A stretch of 22,073 nucleotides of DNA from Bacteroidales bacterium (GTDB lineage Bacteria > Bacteroidota > Bacteroidia > Bacteroidales > UBA932), in assembly GCA_017429205.1 (NCBI GenBank), contig JAFRPH010000100.1:1-22073 (forward strand), read 5' to 3'. Below, one piece after another: positions 15,535 to 22,073 of the stretch. The stretch's first letter is position 1. Each line of letters begins with the position of its first letter. The position numbers were made by a program, and so were the translations under genes. The notes beneath the pieces are model-generated. The model did no database searches. It worked only from the letters and a program-made list of their open reading frames with translations, and had not been told where the DNA came from.

Positions 15535-17891
15535 TTGGAACTGCTTCCCATTCTCTGACGGGCGTCCTTGCCGGCGCCTGTTCCCTTGTATTTGCTCTCC
15601 GTCGTGTTGAAGCGGTAGCGGATGGAGAACACGAGGCGCTGCGTGTCCATCAGGACGCTTTGCGTGATGCTGTAATGGCCGAGGTTGGAGAAGACGTTGT
15701 TGTGGCCCGTGTAGGTGAGGTCGCGGCCTTCCAGGCGGAGCACCAGGGAGCCGTCTTTCAGCAGGGTCTTCTGCACCGCCGCTGTCAGGTCGAAATAGTG
15801 GTTGGTCAGCGTCATGTTCTGCTGCTGGCCCGGGCTGTGGTATTCGCCGCCCAGTTCCAGCTGCCAGCCCTTGTTGAGGGTGAATGTGTTGTTCAGCCGT
15901 GCGATCCAGATGGGCGCGTCGTTGAACTGGATGTCTCCCACCTGGAGCCAGGTCTTCTGGAAACCGGTCGTGGCGCTCAGGTTCCACGGGCCGATGGTCG
16001 GCGTGGCGACCAGGAAGGCGGACAGGGACCGGAGCGGGTTCTCCGCGTTGAACGGCTTGAGCAGGATCACGCCCTCGTCGTTGTACAGGTCCGCCCAGGT
16101 GATAATCGGGTCCTTCACGCGGTCATAACTGACGGCCAGGGTGAGGAAGTTCCAGAGGGCCGTCGCGGACAGGGACTGGATGGCCTGCGGCTGGATGGTC
16201 GGATTACCGCCCTGCAGGGTGTACCGGTTGTTGTAGCGGATGGCCGTGGACAGCATGCCGAAGTCGGGGCGGGCCGTGCGGGCGCTGTAGCTGAGCATCG
16301 TCTGCACCGGGCCGAGGATGCCGGCGAAAGAGACCGAAGGGAAGAGATTGTCGTATTTCCGGGAGAAACTGCCGTTGCCGAGCAGGTCCTCATAGGCATA
16401 GTTCACGTGCTCATAGCGCAGGCCGGCGCTCAGCTGGCCGATCTGGCCGACGACAAAGCCATAGTTCACGAACGCGGCGAGGTTGTCTTCCTTCACCCGG
16501 GATGAGGTCGACGGGATATCGGCCCCGTTCAGCCGGTAGTTGTCGCGTGTGCGGGAGAAGGTCTCTTCCGTGCCCGCCTGCAGCTGGCCCCGCCAGATGG
16601 GGTAGGAAAGCACCAGCTTGGCGGCGTAGAGCTTGCTGTCGGAGCCGGCTTCCGTGGAAACCGTCGCATCCTGGATGTCGCTGTCCTCCTGGACGGAATG
16701 GAGGGTGGTGGATGCAATCTGGAAATAGTCCAGGTTCAGGTCGATGCCCATCTTCCCGACGAGGCCGTTATAGTAGGCGTTGGCGCCCAGGGACTGGGGC
16801 ATCTTCGCCCCGAACTGCCCGTGGTTGACGGTTTTCAGGTGGTCCACCCGTTCGCCGCCCCGGAAGATGTCGCCTTCCATCAACTCGTCGTCGCTGTACG
16901 AGAGGTTGCCGGACCAATCCACCTTGACGCCGGCGGAGTGATTGTTGGCGATCTGCCAGTTGATGCCGGCGGTCGTCGTCAATGCCTGGGTGGTGACGTC
17001 GTCCACCAGGAATTCGACCTGCCGGATGACCGGATTCACGTTCGCTTCCTGCACCAGGTCGCTGTTCTGGCGCTGGCTGAAGTGGTTGTAGTTGACCCCG
17101 CCGAAGAGGTCCACTCCGCCGGTGCGGTAGTTGACGTTGAGGGCCGTGCTCGGGTCGTTGAACTTCTTGACTCGGAGCGACTGCTCGTCGGTCAGGTTCA
17201 CATTGAAGCCGAAGCCCTCGCCCTTCCGCTTGACGGTGCGGATGCGCACGACGGCGCGCACGGTGGCGTCATACTGCGCACCAGGGTTGTTAATGACCTC
17301 GACGCTCTGGATTTCATGGCTCAGGATGCGGTCCAGTTCGGTGGCGTCGGTCATTCTCCGGCCGTTGATATAGACCTGGGGCGCACCTTTGCCGATGACC
17401 TCGATGCCGTCCCGGCCCTTGATGATGCCAGGCACCTTGCCTAGGACGTCGCGCGCGGTGCCCGCGTTCTCCAGCACGGACCCGTGCACGGAAGTGGCCA
17501 GGCCTTCGCCGGTGAGCTTGGTCTTGGGCATCACGGCCTGCACGACCGCTTCGCCGAGCAGCTGCTTGTCCTCTTCCAGGCGGACAGGGGGGAGTTCCTG
17601 CTGCGCCTGGTTCAACGTGACCTTCTGCGAGGCGTCCTTGAAGCCGACCAGGGAGACGGTGAGCGTGTAGGTGCCTTGCGCGGCCTTGAGCTCGAAGCGG
17701 CCGTCTTCGCCGGCGGTGGTGCCGACGACCAGCACGCCTTCCGCGTTGGTCAGGAACGCCGTGGCGAAGCCGGCGGGCGCGCCGCTCTCTTCGATCGCGC
17801 TCCCGCGCAGCACCGTTTCATTCTGCCGGGCGGCAAAAGCGTTCATCGTCAAGGCCATCAGGCAAACCAAAAATGAATAAATTCGTTTCAT
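15531..17891 (-). CDS. Outer membrane beta-barrel family protein (TonB-receptor-like, CarboxypepD_reg N-terminus)
   Basis: A 786-residue outer membrane protein. Residues 1-20 are a signal peptide (MKRIYSFLVCLMALTMNAFA). About 27-105 is a carboxypeptidase-regulatory-like Ig domain (LRGSAIEESGAPAGFATAFL... YTLTVSLVGFKD). About 125-225 is a plug-like domain (GTARDVLGKVPGIIKGRDGI, APQVYINGRRM, IQSVEVINNPGAQYDA). The rest is a barrel of amphipathic strands. The arrangement matches the outer membrane beta-barrel family (OMP_b-brl_3 type) rather than a SusC protein, and no SusD partner is near. The last 15 residues are a Gly/Lys/Ser-rich tail, which is unusual: such barrels normally end on an aromatic strand, seen here just before it (LVFSIRYRF). 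Cargo is unknown. It has its own strong promoter, and its stop overlaps that of convergent dapF by three bases. Confidence 0.85.
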   Translation of the reverse strand: MKRIYSFLVCLMALTMNAFAARQNETVLRGSAIEESGAPAGFATAFLTNAEGVLVVGTTAGEDGRFELKAAQGTYTLTVSLVGFKDASQKVTLNQAQQELPPVRLEEDKQLLGEAVVQAVMPKTKLTGEGLATSVHGSVLENAGTARDVLGKVPGIIKGRDGIEVIGKGAPQVYINGRRMTDATELDRILSHEIQSVEVINNPGAQYDATVRAVVRIRTVKRKGEGFGFNVNLTDEQSLRVKKFNDPSTALNVNYRTGGVDLFGGVNYNHFSQRQNSDLVQEANVNPVIRQVEFLVDDVTTQALTTTAGINWQIANNHSAGVKVDWSGNLSYSDDELMEGDIFRGGERVDHLKTVNHGQFGAKMPQSLGANAYYNGLVGKMGIDLNLDYFQIASTTLHSVQEDSDIQDATVSTEAGSDSKLYAAKLVLSYPIWRGQLQAGTEETFSRTRDNYRLNGADIPSTSSRVKEDNLAAFVNYGFVVGQIGQLSAGLRYEHVNYAYEDLLGNGSFSRKYDNLFPSVSFAGILGPVQTMLSYSARTARPDFGMLSTAIRYNNRYTLQGGNPTIQPQAIQSLSATALWNFLTLAVSYDRVKDPIITWADLYNDEGVILLKPFNAENPLRSLSAFLVATPTIGPWNLSATTGFQKTWLQVGDIQFNDAPIWIARLNNTFTLNKGWQLELGGEYHSPGQQQNMTLTNHYFDLTAAVQKTLLKDGSLVLRLEGRDLTYTGHNNVFSNLGHYSITQSVLMDTQRLVFSIRYRFNTTESKYKGTGAGKDARQRMGSSSN

Positions 17892-17921
17892 TGTATAGTG
17901 TATTAGTCAAATAGTACACTG

Positions 17922-17952
17922 CAAATGTAGGGATATTTTGCGAACTTCCAAA
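17922..17952 (-). promoter_or_regulatory. Bacteroidota-type promoter for the TonB-receptor-like gene
   Basis: On the minus strand TTTG (17949-17952) is followed after exactly 19 bases by TACATTTG (17922-17929), a full match to TTTG-N19-21-TAnnTTTG. Transcription should start near 17918, leaving a leader of about 27 bases. The leader holds a 6-bp inverted repeat, AGTGTA (17897-17902) and TACACT (17915-17920), which might be an operator but is short. Confidence 0.78.
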
Positions 17953-17977
17953 ACTTTTTTGACTTTTTTTGTAAAAC

Positions 17978-18080
17978 AGATTCTTTCGTCGGCCTTCGGC
18001 CTCCTCAGAATGACAAAGGGAGGTGTCTCATAAAAAGCACCTCCCTTTGTCTTGTCATTCCGAGCGAAGCGAAGGAATCT
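17978..18080. repeat. Inverted pair of family A repeats enclosing a perfect hairpin
   Basis: The left copy (17978-18014, AGATTCTTTCG...CAGAATGAC, with a GGCCTTCGGCC centre) and the right copy (18054-18080, GTCATTCCGAG...GGAATCT) are the same repeat in opposite orientations. Between and partly overlapping them is a perfect 14-bp stem: 18012-18025 (GACAAAGGGAGGTG) pairs with 18038-18051, loop 12 bases. The whole can fold as one long hairpin. It fills the space between the TonB-receptor-like promoter and the stop codon of the DUF4252 gene (18082), and probably also ends transcription of that operon. Confidence 0.82.
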
Positions 18081-18081
18081 C

Positions 18082-18567
18082 CTAGTCCTTCGCCGCGTCG
18101 GCGATGAGGGATTCGAGCTTGTCGCGCGGGATGGTGCCGTCGAGACAGATGAAGTTCGTTTCGGCGCCGTCGTGCGAGAGCATCACGAAGCTGTTCACGA
18201 CAGCGTCGTCGCCCACGGTGTACATCCGCGTCACTTCCCCGCTGTCCTTGGCCTCCATCAGGAGCTCGTACTGGCCCTTCTTGATGAAGCGGTTCACGTC
18301 GGCGGCCAGGTCGTCGGCGACGGCGCCCTGCTTGATGGACAGGATGTACAGGCCGGAGAGGGACTTGATGATGGGCCCGAGGTTCACGTTTTCACCGTCC
18401 ATTTCCATATCGGGGATCTTGCCGATGAGGCGGAACATCGCGGGGGAGATGTACACGGCTTCGACGTCGTCGTAGTCGGAGTACTTGTTGTAGAGGGAGC
18501 GCCCGTCCTGGGCGAGGGCGGTGATGCTCAGGAGCAGCATCGCCACGAGGATATACAGCTTTTTCAT
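18082..18567 (-). CDS. DUF4252 family protein, second copy in the sigma-factor operon
   Basis: A 161-residue secreted protein. The start is ATG 18567, which overlaps the upstream stop as ATGA; an in-frame TTG six bases upstream is less likely. Residues 1-20 are a signal peptide (MKKLYILVAMLLLSITALAQ) with no lipobox Cys. The remainder shows the DUF4252 pattern: VEAVYISPAMFRLIGK, LYILSIKQG, YELLMEAKDSGEVTRMYTVG and a C-terminal helix. It shares ELLMEAKD-G with the first gene of the operon, so the two are diverged paralogues. Function of the family is unknown to me; periplasmic location and linkage with an ECF sigma factor suggest a role in envelope stress sensing or response. The stop codon is abutted by the repeat pair. 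Confidence 0.75.
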   Translation of the reverse strand: MKKLYILVAMLLLSITALAQDGRSLYNKYSDYDDVEAVYISPAMFRLIGKIPDMEMDGENVNLGPIIKSLSGLYILSIKQGAVADDLAADVNRFIKKGQYELLMEAKDSGEVTRMYTVGDDAVVNSFVMLSHDGAETNFICLDGTIPRDKLESLIADAAKD

Positions 18568-18917
18568 TTCCAATAAGAGAGTTTGTCGAGGGTTTGTTCG
18601 GATTGGGAGACTTTTTCCGCGCCGTACGCGACGGTGCCGGATATCTTGGCGAAGACTTTCTCGACCTCGGCGTAGGCGAGGTAGGGATCGTCGAACGTGT
18701 CAATGGGTTCGGGGTTCCGCGTGAGGGTCAGGCCCACGGCGACGAGGACGGCGACGGCGGCGGCGATGCCGGAGGGCAGGAGCCAGCGGCGGGCGGGCTG
18801 CCGGACCGCGGCCTGCACCCGGGCGGAGAGCTCCTCCGGCACGGGGATGCTTTCGTCGAGCGAGATCCGCTCGAGGTCTTCGGCGCTCAGCCGGGATATT
18901 TCGTCAATGGACTTCAT
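18564..18917 (-). CDS. Single-TM hypothetical protein, candidate anti-sigma factor
   Basis: A 117-residue protein with an acidic helical N-terminal part (residues 1-45, SIDEISRLSAEDLERISLDE), one membrane segment at about 46-66 (LLPSGIAAAVAVLVAVGLTL), and a C-terminal portion of about 50 residues with two likely helices (LAYAEVEKVFAKI, AEKVSQSEQTLDKLSYWK). This cytoplasmic-TM-periplasmic layout and the 14-base overlap with the ECF sigma gene suggest that it holds the sigma factor at the membrane. It is not FecR-like and lacks a zinc-binding HxxxCxxC motif, so the assignment rests on topology and context. It overlaps the next gene by four bases. Confidence 0.6.
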   Translation of the reverse strand: MKSIDEISRLSAEDLERISLDESIPVPEELSARVQAAVRQPARRWLLPSGIAAAVAVLVAVGLTLTRNPEPIDTFDDPYLAYAEVEKVFAKISGTVAYGAEKVSQSEQTLDKLSYWK

Positions 18918-19383
18918 AATTCTTCAGTTTTTTGCGGGCCAGGCTCACCTGGACGCGGATGTTGAGGGGAGAGAGGCCGGTTTCGGCCGCGATTTCTTCG
19001 TAGGACCGTCCTTGCAGGACGTGGAGGCGCATCAGTTTCCGCTGGCTGTCGGGGAGGGTGTCCATCGCCCGGAGGAGCGAGCCGAGGCTTTCTTTCCGGA
19101 TGAGTTCCTCGTCGGGCGGTTCCTTTCCCGGGAGGTCGTCGGGCAGTTCCTCGGAAGGAGTCAGCTTCCGGATCCGGTCGATGCAGAGGTTCCGCATCAG
19201 CAGGGCTCCGTAGGCGCCCGGGTTCCGGACGAGGTCCAGCGAGTCGCGGATCTTCCAGAGCTTCATGTACAGGTCCTGGACGGCGTCCAGGGCGTCGGCC
19301 CGGTCCTCCAGGATGTAGAAGGCGACCCGGTAGAAGCGCTCCTGCAGCGGAATCCAGACGGTATGGAACCCGGCTTCGGTCAT
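18904..19383 (-). CDS. ECF-type RNA polymerase sigma factor
   Basis: A 159-residue sigma-70 family protein of the ECF group. The start ATG 19383 (MTEAGFHTVWIPLQERFYRVA) overlaps the upstream TGA as ATGA; the much longer open frame upstream is noncoding. Region 2 is seen in ILEDRADALDAVQDLYMKLWKIRDSL and LMRNLCIDRIRKL (-10 recognition and melting), and region 4 in LPDSQRKLMRLHVLQGRSYEEIAAETGLSPLNIRVQVSLARKKLK, with a helix-turn-helix at EEIAAETGLSPLNIRVQVS. Regions 1.1 and 3 are absent, as in all ECF factors. It sits between two DUF4252 genes and a single-TM protein, the likely regulator. Its targets are not identifiable from the window. Confidence 0.92.
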   Translation of the reverse strand: MTEAGFHTVWIPLQERFYRVAFYILEDRADALDAVQDLYMKLWKIRDSLDLVRNPGAYGALLMRNLCIDRIRKLTPSEELPDDLPGKEPPDEELIRKESLGSLLRAMDTLPDSQRKLMRLHVLQGRSYEEIAAETGLSPLNIRVQVSLARKKLKNYEVH

Positions 19384-19874
19384 TTCTCGGCCTGGTTCAC
19401 GAGTTCGCCGACGAGGTCGGCCCGGATCTTTCCGCGGACACTGATGAGCGCGTCGCCCGCCAGGAGGATGACATCCTCCAGGATGTCGCCGGCGGCGTTG
19501 GACAGGCCGTAGATGCGGACGGTTTCCCCGCCATCCTTCGCCTCCATCAGCATTTCCTCGTCTGCGAGGATTCGCCTGGCCTTGCGGAGGAACTTTTCCT
19601 TGCGGGCCGCATCGGCGTCGGAGAAGTCCAGGATCGTCAGGCGCTTGATGTCCTTGAAGACCTGCAGCGCCTTCCGGTCGTCTTCGTTCTTGACTTCGCC
19701 GTGGGCGGCGGCCCGGATGAGGCCGAGGGCGATCGGGCCCATTTCCACGACTTCGAAACCGGGTTCGTCCCGGAATTCGTTCACCAGCGTCCGGAGCTTT
19801 CCGGTGCGGTCTCCGGCCCAGGCCGTCGGGACGAGGCTCAGGACCATACAAAGGGTAAGGAGTATCTTTTTCAT
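19380..19874 (-). CDS. DUF4252 family protein, first gene of the sigma-factor operon
   Basis: A 164-residue secreted protein starting at ATG 19874 (MKKILLTLCMVLSLVPTAWA, signal peptide to about residue 20; an in-frame TTG 12 bases upstream is rejected). DUF4252 features: FEVVEMGPIALGLIRAA, IKRLTILDFSDAD, EMLMEAKDGGETVRIYGLS, and a C-terminal ISVRGKIRADLVGELV. It resembles the operon's last gene over the second half. The ATG lies only 11 bases below a strong hairpin with a T run, so its expression may depend on read-through or on a promoter hidden in that stretch. Function unknown; see the sigma factor for context. Confidence 0.75.
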   Translation of the reverse strand: MKKILLTLCMVLSLVPTAWAGDRTGKLRTLVNEFRDEPGFEVVEMGPIALGLIRAAAHGEVKNEDDRKALQVFKDIKRLTILDFSDADAARKEKFLRKARRILADEEMLMEAKDGGETVRIYGLSNAAGDILEDVILLAGDALISVRGKIRADLVGELVNQAEK

Positions 19875-19884
19875 ATCAAAAATC

Positions 19885-19922
19885 AACCGGCTGCACTCTT
19901 AGGACGCAGAATGCCGCCGGTT
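19885..19922 (-). terminator. Hairpin with T run between dapD and the sigma-factor operon
   Basis: On the minus strand AACCGGC (19916-19922) pairs with GCCGGTT (19885-19891). Inside, after a single mismatch, GCATTCT (19908-19914) pairs with AGAGTGC (19893-19899) through one G-T pair. The sequence GATTTTTGAT (19875-19884) follows. This is a good intrinsic terminator for dapB-dapA-dapD, but it ends just 11 bases before the next ATG and so may act as an attenuator of the sigma operon. Confidence 0.65.
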
Positions 19923-19938
19923 GTTAAAAACAATTTTG

Positions 19939-19965
19939 AGATTCTTTCGCTTCGCTCAGAATGAC
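19939..19965. repeat. Single family A palindromic repeat directly after the dapD stop
   Basis: The 27-base element AGATTCTTTCG...CAGAATGAC matches 18054-18080 (inverted) at 25 of 27 positions. The two differences, at positions 7 and 20, change T-A to C-G within the stem ATTCT/AGAAT, so pairing is kept. It ends one base short of the dapD stop codon. Confidence 0.85.
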
Positions 19966-19966
19966 A

Positions 19967-20743
19967 CTACCGGAGCAGGTCTTCGAGCTGGACGCTGCCG
20001 GAGGTCTTCTCGTCGCGGTATTTGACGATGACGGGGCAGTAGAGGTGTACGCCGCTCTCGAGGGGCTTGCCGCCGCGGATGATGGGCTTGGAGCCGGAGA
20101 CGACGACGGCGCCGCGGGGGACGACCACGCGGCCGTCGGCGTTGCGGCGGATGAATTCGCCGGTCGTGGCGTCGAAGATGGCGGTGGAGGAGGTGATGAT
20201 CACGCCGGAGGCGACGACGGCGCCTTCCTGGACGATGGTGCCCTCATAGATGCCGCAGTTGCCGCCGATGAACGCGCCGTCCTCGATGATCGTGGGCATC
20301 GCGCCGGCGGGCTCGAGCACGCCGCCGATCTGGGTCGATGCGCTGATGTGGATGTTCTTCCCCACCTGCGCGCAGGAGCCGATGGTCACGTGGGAGTCGA
20401 CCATCGTGCCTTCGCCCACATACGCGCCCACATTGACATAGGCCGGGGGCATCACGATGGAGCCGGGGGCGAGGTAGGCGCCGCGGCGGATGCTGGATCC
20501 GCCCGGGACGATCCGCACGCCGTCCTCGGCCTTGAACTGGCGCACCGGGAAGGTGGCCTTGTCGAAGAACGGGAACTGGCCCTGGGACATGTCCGTGACC
20601 GCGCCGAGCTTGAACCCGGCGAGGATCACTTCCTTCACCCACTTGTTGACGACCCACTGGCCGTCGATTTTCTCCGCGACGCGGATTTCGCCTTTTTCCA
20701 GGCCTTCGATGACTTCGTTGAAACGTTCGAGGGTTACTTCCAT
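19967..20743 (-). CDS. dapD: 2,3,4,5-tetrahydropyridine-2,6-dicarboxylate N-succinyltransferase DapD
   Basis: Acylates tetrahydrodipicolinate, normally with succinyl-CoA, in the succinylase branch of DAP and lysine synthesis. The 258-residue length is near the usual 270. The N-terminal helical part holds EVIEGLEKGEIRVAEKIDGQWVVNKWVKEVIL; from about residue 80 the left-handed beta-helix of hexapeptide repeats runs through IRRGAYLAPGSIVMPPAYVNVGAYVGEGT and the family signature VDSHVTIGSCAQVGKNIHIS, GGVLEPAGAMPTIIED. The C-terminal part (HLYCPVIVKYRDEKTSGSV) matches DapD. The first codon overlaps the end of dapA by 10 bases. Because Bacteroides-type bacteria usually make DAP with the aminotransferase DapL, its presence implies an acyl-intermediate route here, which would also need an aminotransferase and a DapE deacylase, the latter not in the window. 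Confidence 0.93.
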   Translation of the reverse strand: MEVTLERFNEVIEGLEKGEIRVAEKIDGQWVVNKWVKEVILAGFKLGAVTDMSQGQFPFFDKATFPVRQFKAEDGVRIVPGGSSIRRGAYLAPGSIVMPPAYVNVGAYVGEGTMVDSHVTIGSCAQVGKNIHISASTQIGGVLEPAGAMPTIIEDGAFIGGNCGIYEGTIVQEGAVVASGVIITSSTAIFDATTGEFIRRNADGRVVVPRGAVVVSGSKPIIRGGKPLESGVHLYCPVIVKYRDEKTSGSVQLEDLLR

Positions 20744-21609
20744 AATTCTTCGAGTGTCTTGGCAATCAATTCTTCGGTCTTGGGGGAGGCCGGGACGAGC
20801 GGGAGGCGGAGCTCGTTGGCCATCAGGCCCAGGCGGGCCATCGCGGCCTTGCCGGGGATGGGGTTGGGCTCCACGAAGCAGGCCCGGAAGAGGGGCGTCA
20901 GCAGGTGGTGGTAGGCACGGGCCTTGACCATGTCGTCTTCCTGCAGGGCTTCCACGAGCGTCACCATCTCGCGCGGGGCGATGTTGGAGGCGACGGAGAC
21001 GACGCCGTCGGCGCCCGTCGCCATCAGCGACAGCGTCTCGTCGTCGTTGCCGGACAGCACGCTGAACCCGGCGGGCTTGCAGCGGATGATCTCGCTGATC
21101 TGCTTGTAGTTGCTCGAGGCTTCCTTCACGGCGACGATGTTGGGAATCTCCTCCGCGAGGCGGAGCGTCGTCTCGGCCGTGATGTTCGCGCCCGTGCGCC
21201 CGGGGACGTTATAGATGACGATAGGTTTGTCGGTGCTGCCGGCCACGGCCTTGTAATACTCGTACAGGCCCGTCTGGTTGGGCTTGTTGTAGTAGGGGAC
21301 GACGATGAGGAAGGCGTCGGCGTCGGGGAGTTGCGCCATGCTTTCCAGCGTCGCCGTGAGCGAGTTCGTGCCGCCGCCCACGAGGAGCGTCTTGCCCGGC
21401 GCGTTCTCCCGCGCGAGGGCGAGCACTCGCTGGCGCTCGGCCACGGACAGGCAAGGCGTCTCGCCGGTCGTGCCGAGCGGCACGAGGAAATGGATGCCGG
21501 CCTCGACCTGCCGGCGGACCGTCGCCGCGAATGCCGCCTCGTCCACCTTCCCGTTCCGGAAAGGGGTGAACAGCGCGGTTCCGCAGCCTTTCAGTGTCAA
21601 TGGTTTCAT
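20734..21609 (-). CDS. dapA: 4-hydroxy-tetrahydrodipicolinate synthase DapA
   Basis: Condenses aspartate semialdehyde with pyruvate, the first step specific to lysine and DAP. The 291-residue TIM barrel has the usual motifs: GTGE-type GTTGET (Thr47, Thr48), VPYYNKP (Tyr107), YNVPGRTG (Tyr133, Arg138) and the Schiff-base lysine in VAVKEAS (Lys162). The start ATG 21609 (MKPLTLKGCGTALFTPF) is the family's usual N-terminus. It lies 43 bases downstream of dapB and overlaps dapD by 10 bases. Confidence 0.97.
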   Translation of the reverse strand: MKPLTLKGCGTALFTPFRNGKVDEAAFAATVRRQVEAGIHFLVPLGTTGETPCLSVAERQRVLALARENAPGKTLLVGGGTNSLTATLESMAQLPDADAFLIVVPYYNKPNQTGLYEYYKAVAGSTDKPIVIYNVPGRTGANITAETTLRLAEEIPNIVAVKEASSNYKQISEIIRCKPAGFSVLSGNDDETLSLMATGADGVVSVASNIAPREMVTLVEALQEDDMVKARAYHHLLTPLFRACFVEPNPIPGKAAMARLGLMANELRLPLVPASPKTEELIAKTLEELWK

Positions 21610-21652
21610 GACTGAGTTCGTTTTAACCTCGCAAGTTACGAATAATTCGCCG

Positions 21653-22073
21653 CTACAGCAACTCCTTGAATTCGTGTACGCCTTTCAGGCCTTCGGTCAT
21701 CAAGGCGGCGGCGACGGCGCCGGCGGCGAGGCCCTCGCGGCTGAAGGCTTCGTGGGTGAGCGTGAGTTTGTCGACCTCGGAGGTGTACGTGACCGTATGG
21801 ATGCCAGGGACTTCGCCGATGCGGTGGGCGGTGATCTCGGGCTCCACGCCGAGGCCTTCCTCGAGCAGTTTGCCGAGGCTCTTGGCGGTGCCGGACGGGG
21901 CGTCCAGCTTGTGGATGTGGTGCGTTTCCTCCACGGCGGGCGTGTAGCCGTTGCCCTTGAGCATCTTGCTCACGCGCTCCACGGCGGCGAACAGAGCGTT
22001 CACGCCGAGGGAGAAGTTCGACGCGTAGATGAGCGGCGTGCCGGCCTCCTCGAAGGACTTGAACACATCGGCC
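21653..22073 (-). CDS. dapB: 4-hydroxy-tetrahydrodipicolinate reductase DapB, C-terminal part (5' truncated by window edge)
   Basis: The enzyme reduces the DapA product using NAD(P)H. Only about 140 residues are present; the frame is open to the edge (Ala-Asp-Val before FKSFEEAG), so an internal GTG is not the start. The substrate-binding domain is clear: TPLIYASNFSLGVN, and the signature EETHHIHKLDAPSGTAKSLG with the catalytic His and Lys of the family. The C-terminus TLTHEAFSREGLAAGAVAAA is also typical. It is first in the dapB-dapA-dapD order within the window; what precedes it is not visible. Confidence 0.95.
   Translation of the reverse strand, partial: ADVFKSFEEAGTPLIYASNFSLGVNALFAAVERVSKMLKGNGYTPAVEETHHIHKLDAPSGTAKSLGKLLEEGLGVEPEITAHRIGEVPGIHTVTYTSEVDKLTLTHEAFSREGLAAGAVAAALMTEGLKGVHEFKELL

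Noticed and set aside
15531..17891. SusC/SusD-type polysaccharide utilisation locus.
   Set aside because: There is only one barrel protein, with a different plug and barrel pattern, no SusD-like lipoprotein, and no polysaccharide-degrading enzymes nearby.
18052..18576. A plus-strand frame starting MSFRAKRRNLL opposite the DUF4252 gene.
   Set aside because: Its first residues are the translation of the family A palindromic repeat, and the remainder is antisense to a gene with a good signal peptide and operon position.
17978..19965. CRISPR array.
   Set aside because: The repeats are few, occur in both orientations, differ in length and are not regularly spaced; no cas genes are present.

Overview
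The window looks like a chromosomal segment of a GC-rich member of the Bacteroidota, most likely an uncultured gut-type Bacteroidales. The evidence is: many lipoproteins with a Cys lipobox; an outer-membrane beta-barrel family protein with a carboxypeptidase-regulatory-like N-terminus; an M64 (IgA-type) peptidase; DUF4252 proteins beside an ECF sigma factor; a FusA2-like EF-G; and promoter boxes of the Bacteroidota type (TAnnTTTG, twice with TTTG 19 nt upstream) in place of clear Shine-Dalgarno sites. Genus-level placement is not possible from what I can see. I found no tRNA, rRNA, CRISPR array, integrase or transposase.

Layout. 1-891: 3' end of an EF-G-type GTPase and its terminator. 919-4247 (+): a small acidic peptide, an M64 zinc peptidase lipoprotein and a TIM-barrel glycosidase-like lipoprotein, tightly packed. 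4242-4763 (-): a small outer-membrane barrel protein. 4822-7518 (+): a large transglutaminase-like lipoprotein. 7600-9217 (-): rsmA and a sugar-isomerase-like lipoprotein. 9302-15534 (+): five genes with gaps or overlaps of 0 to 4 bases, aspS-murB-murA-aminotransferase-dapF, joining Asp-tRNA charging to peptidoglycan precursor and diaminopimelate (DAP) synthesis. 15531-17891 (-): a TonB-receptor-like outer membrane protein. 18082-19874 (-): DUF4252, ECF sigma factor, single-TM protein, DUF4252, every junction overlapping. 19967-22073 (-): dapB (partial)-dapA-dapD. The lysine/DAP pathway is therefore split over two oppositely oriented clusters, dapB-dapA-dapD and aminotransferase-dapF, with the MurA/MurB steps in the second.

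The most striking structure is a set of short palindromic repeats (REP/REPIN-like) that lie inside open reading frames as well as between genes. dapF carries three such blocks, in frame and without stops, which explain why it is about 50 residues longer than usual. murB carries one and the transglutaminase-like gene carries one. The copy in the latter is identical over 28 nt, in inverse orientation, to a copy in dapF. A second repeat family sits directly beside the stop codons of dapD and of a DUF4252 gene, and its copies differ by compensatory changes that keep the stem. The situation resembles the Rickettsia palindromic elements known to insert in coding genes. No mobilising enzyme is visible in the window. 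MurA also has Asp in place of the usual active-site Cys, a change expected to give intrinsic fosfomycin insensitivity.
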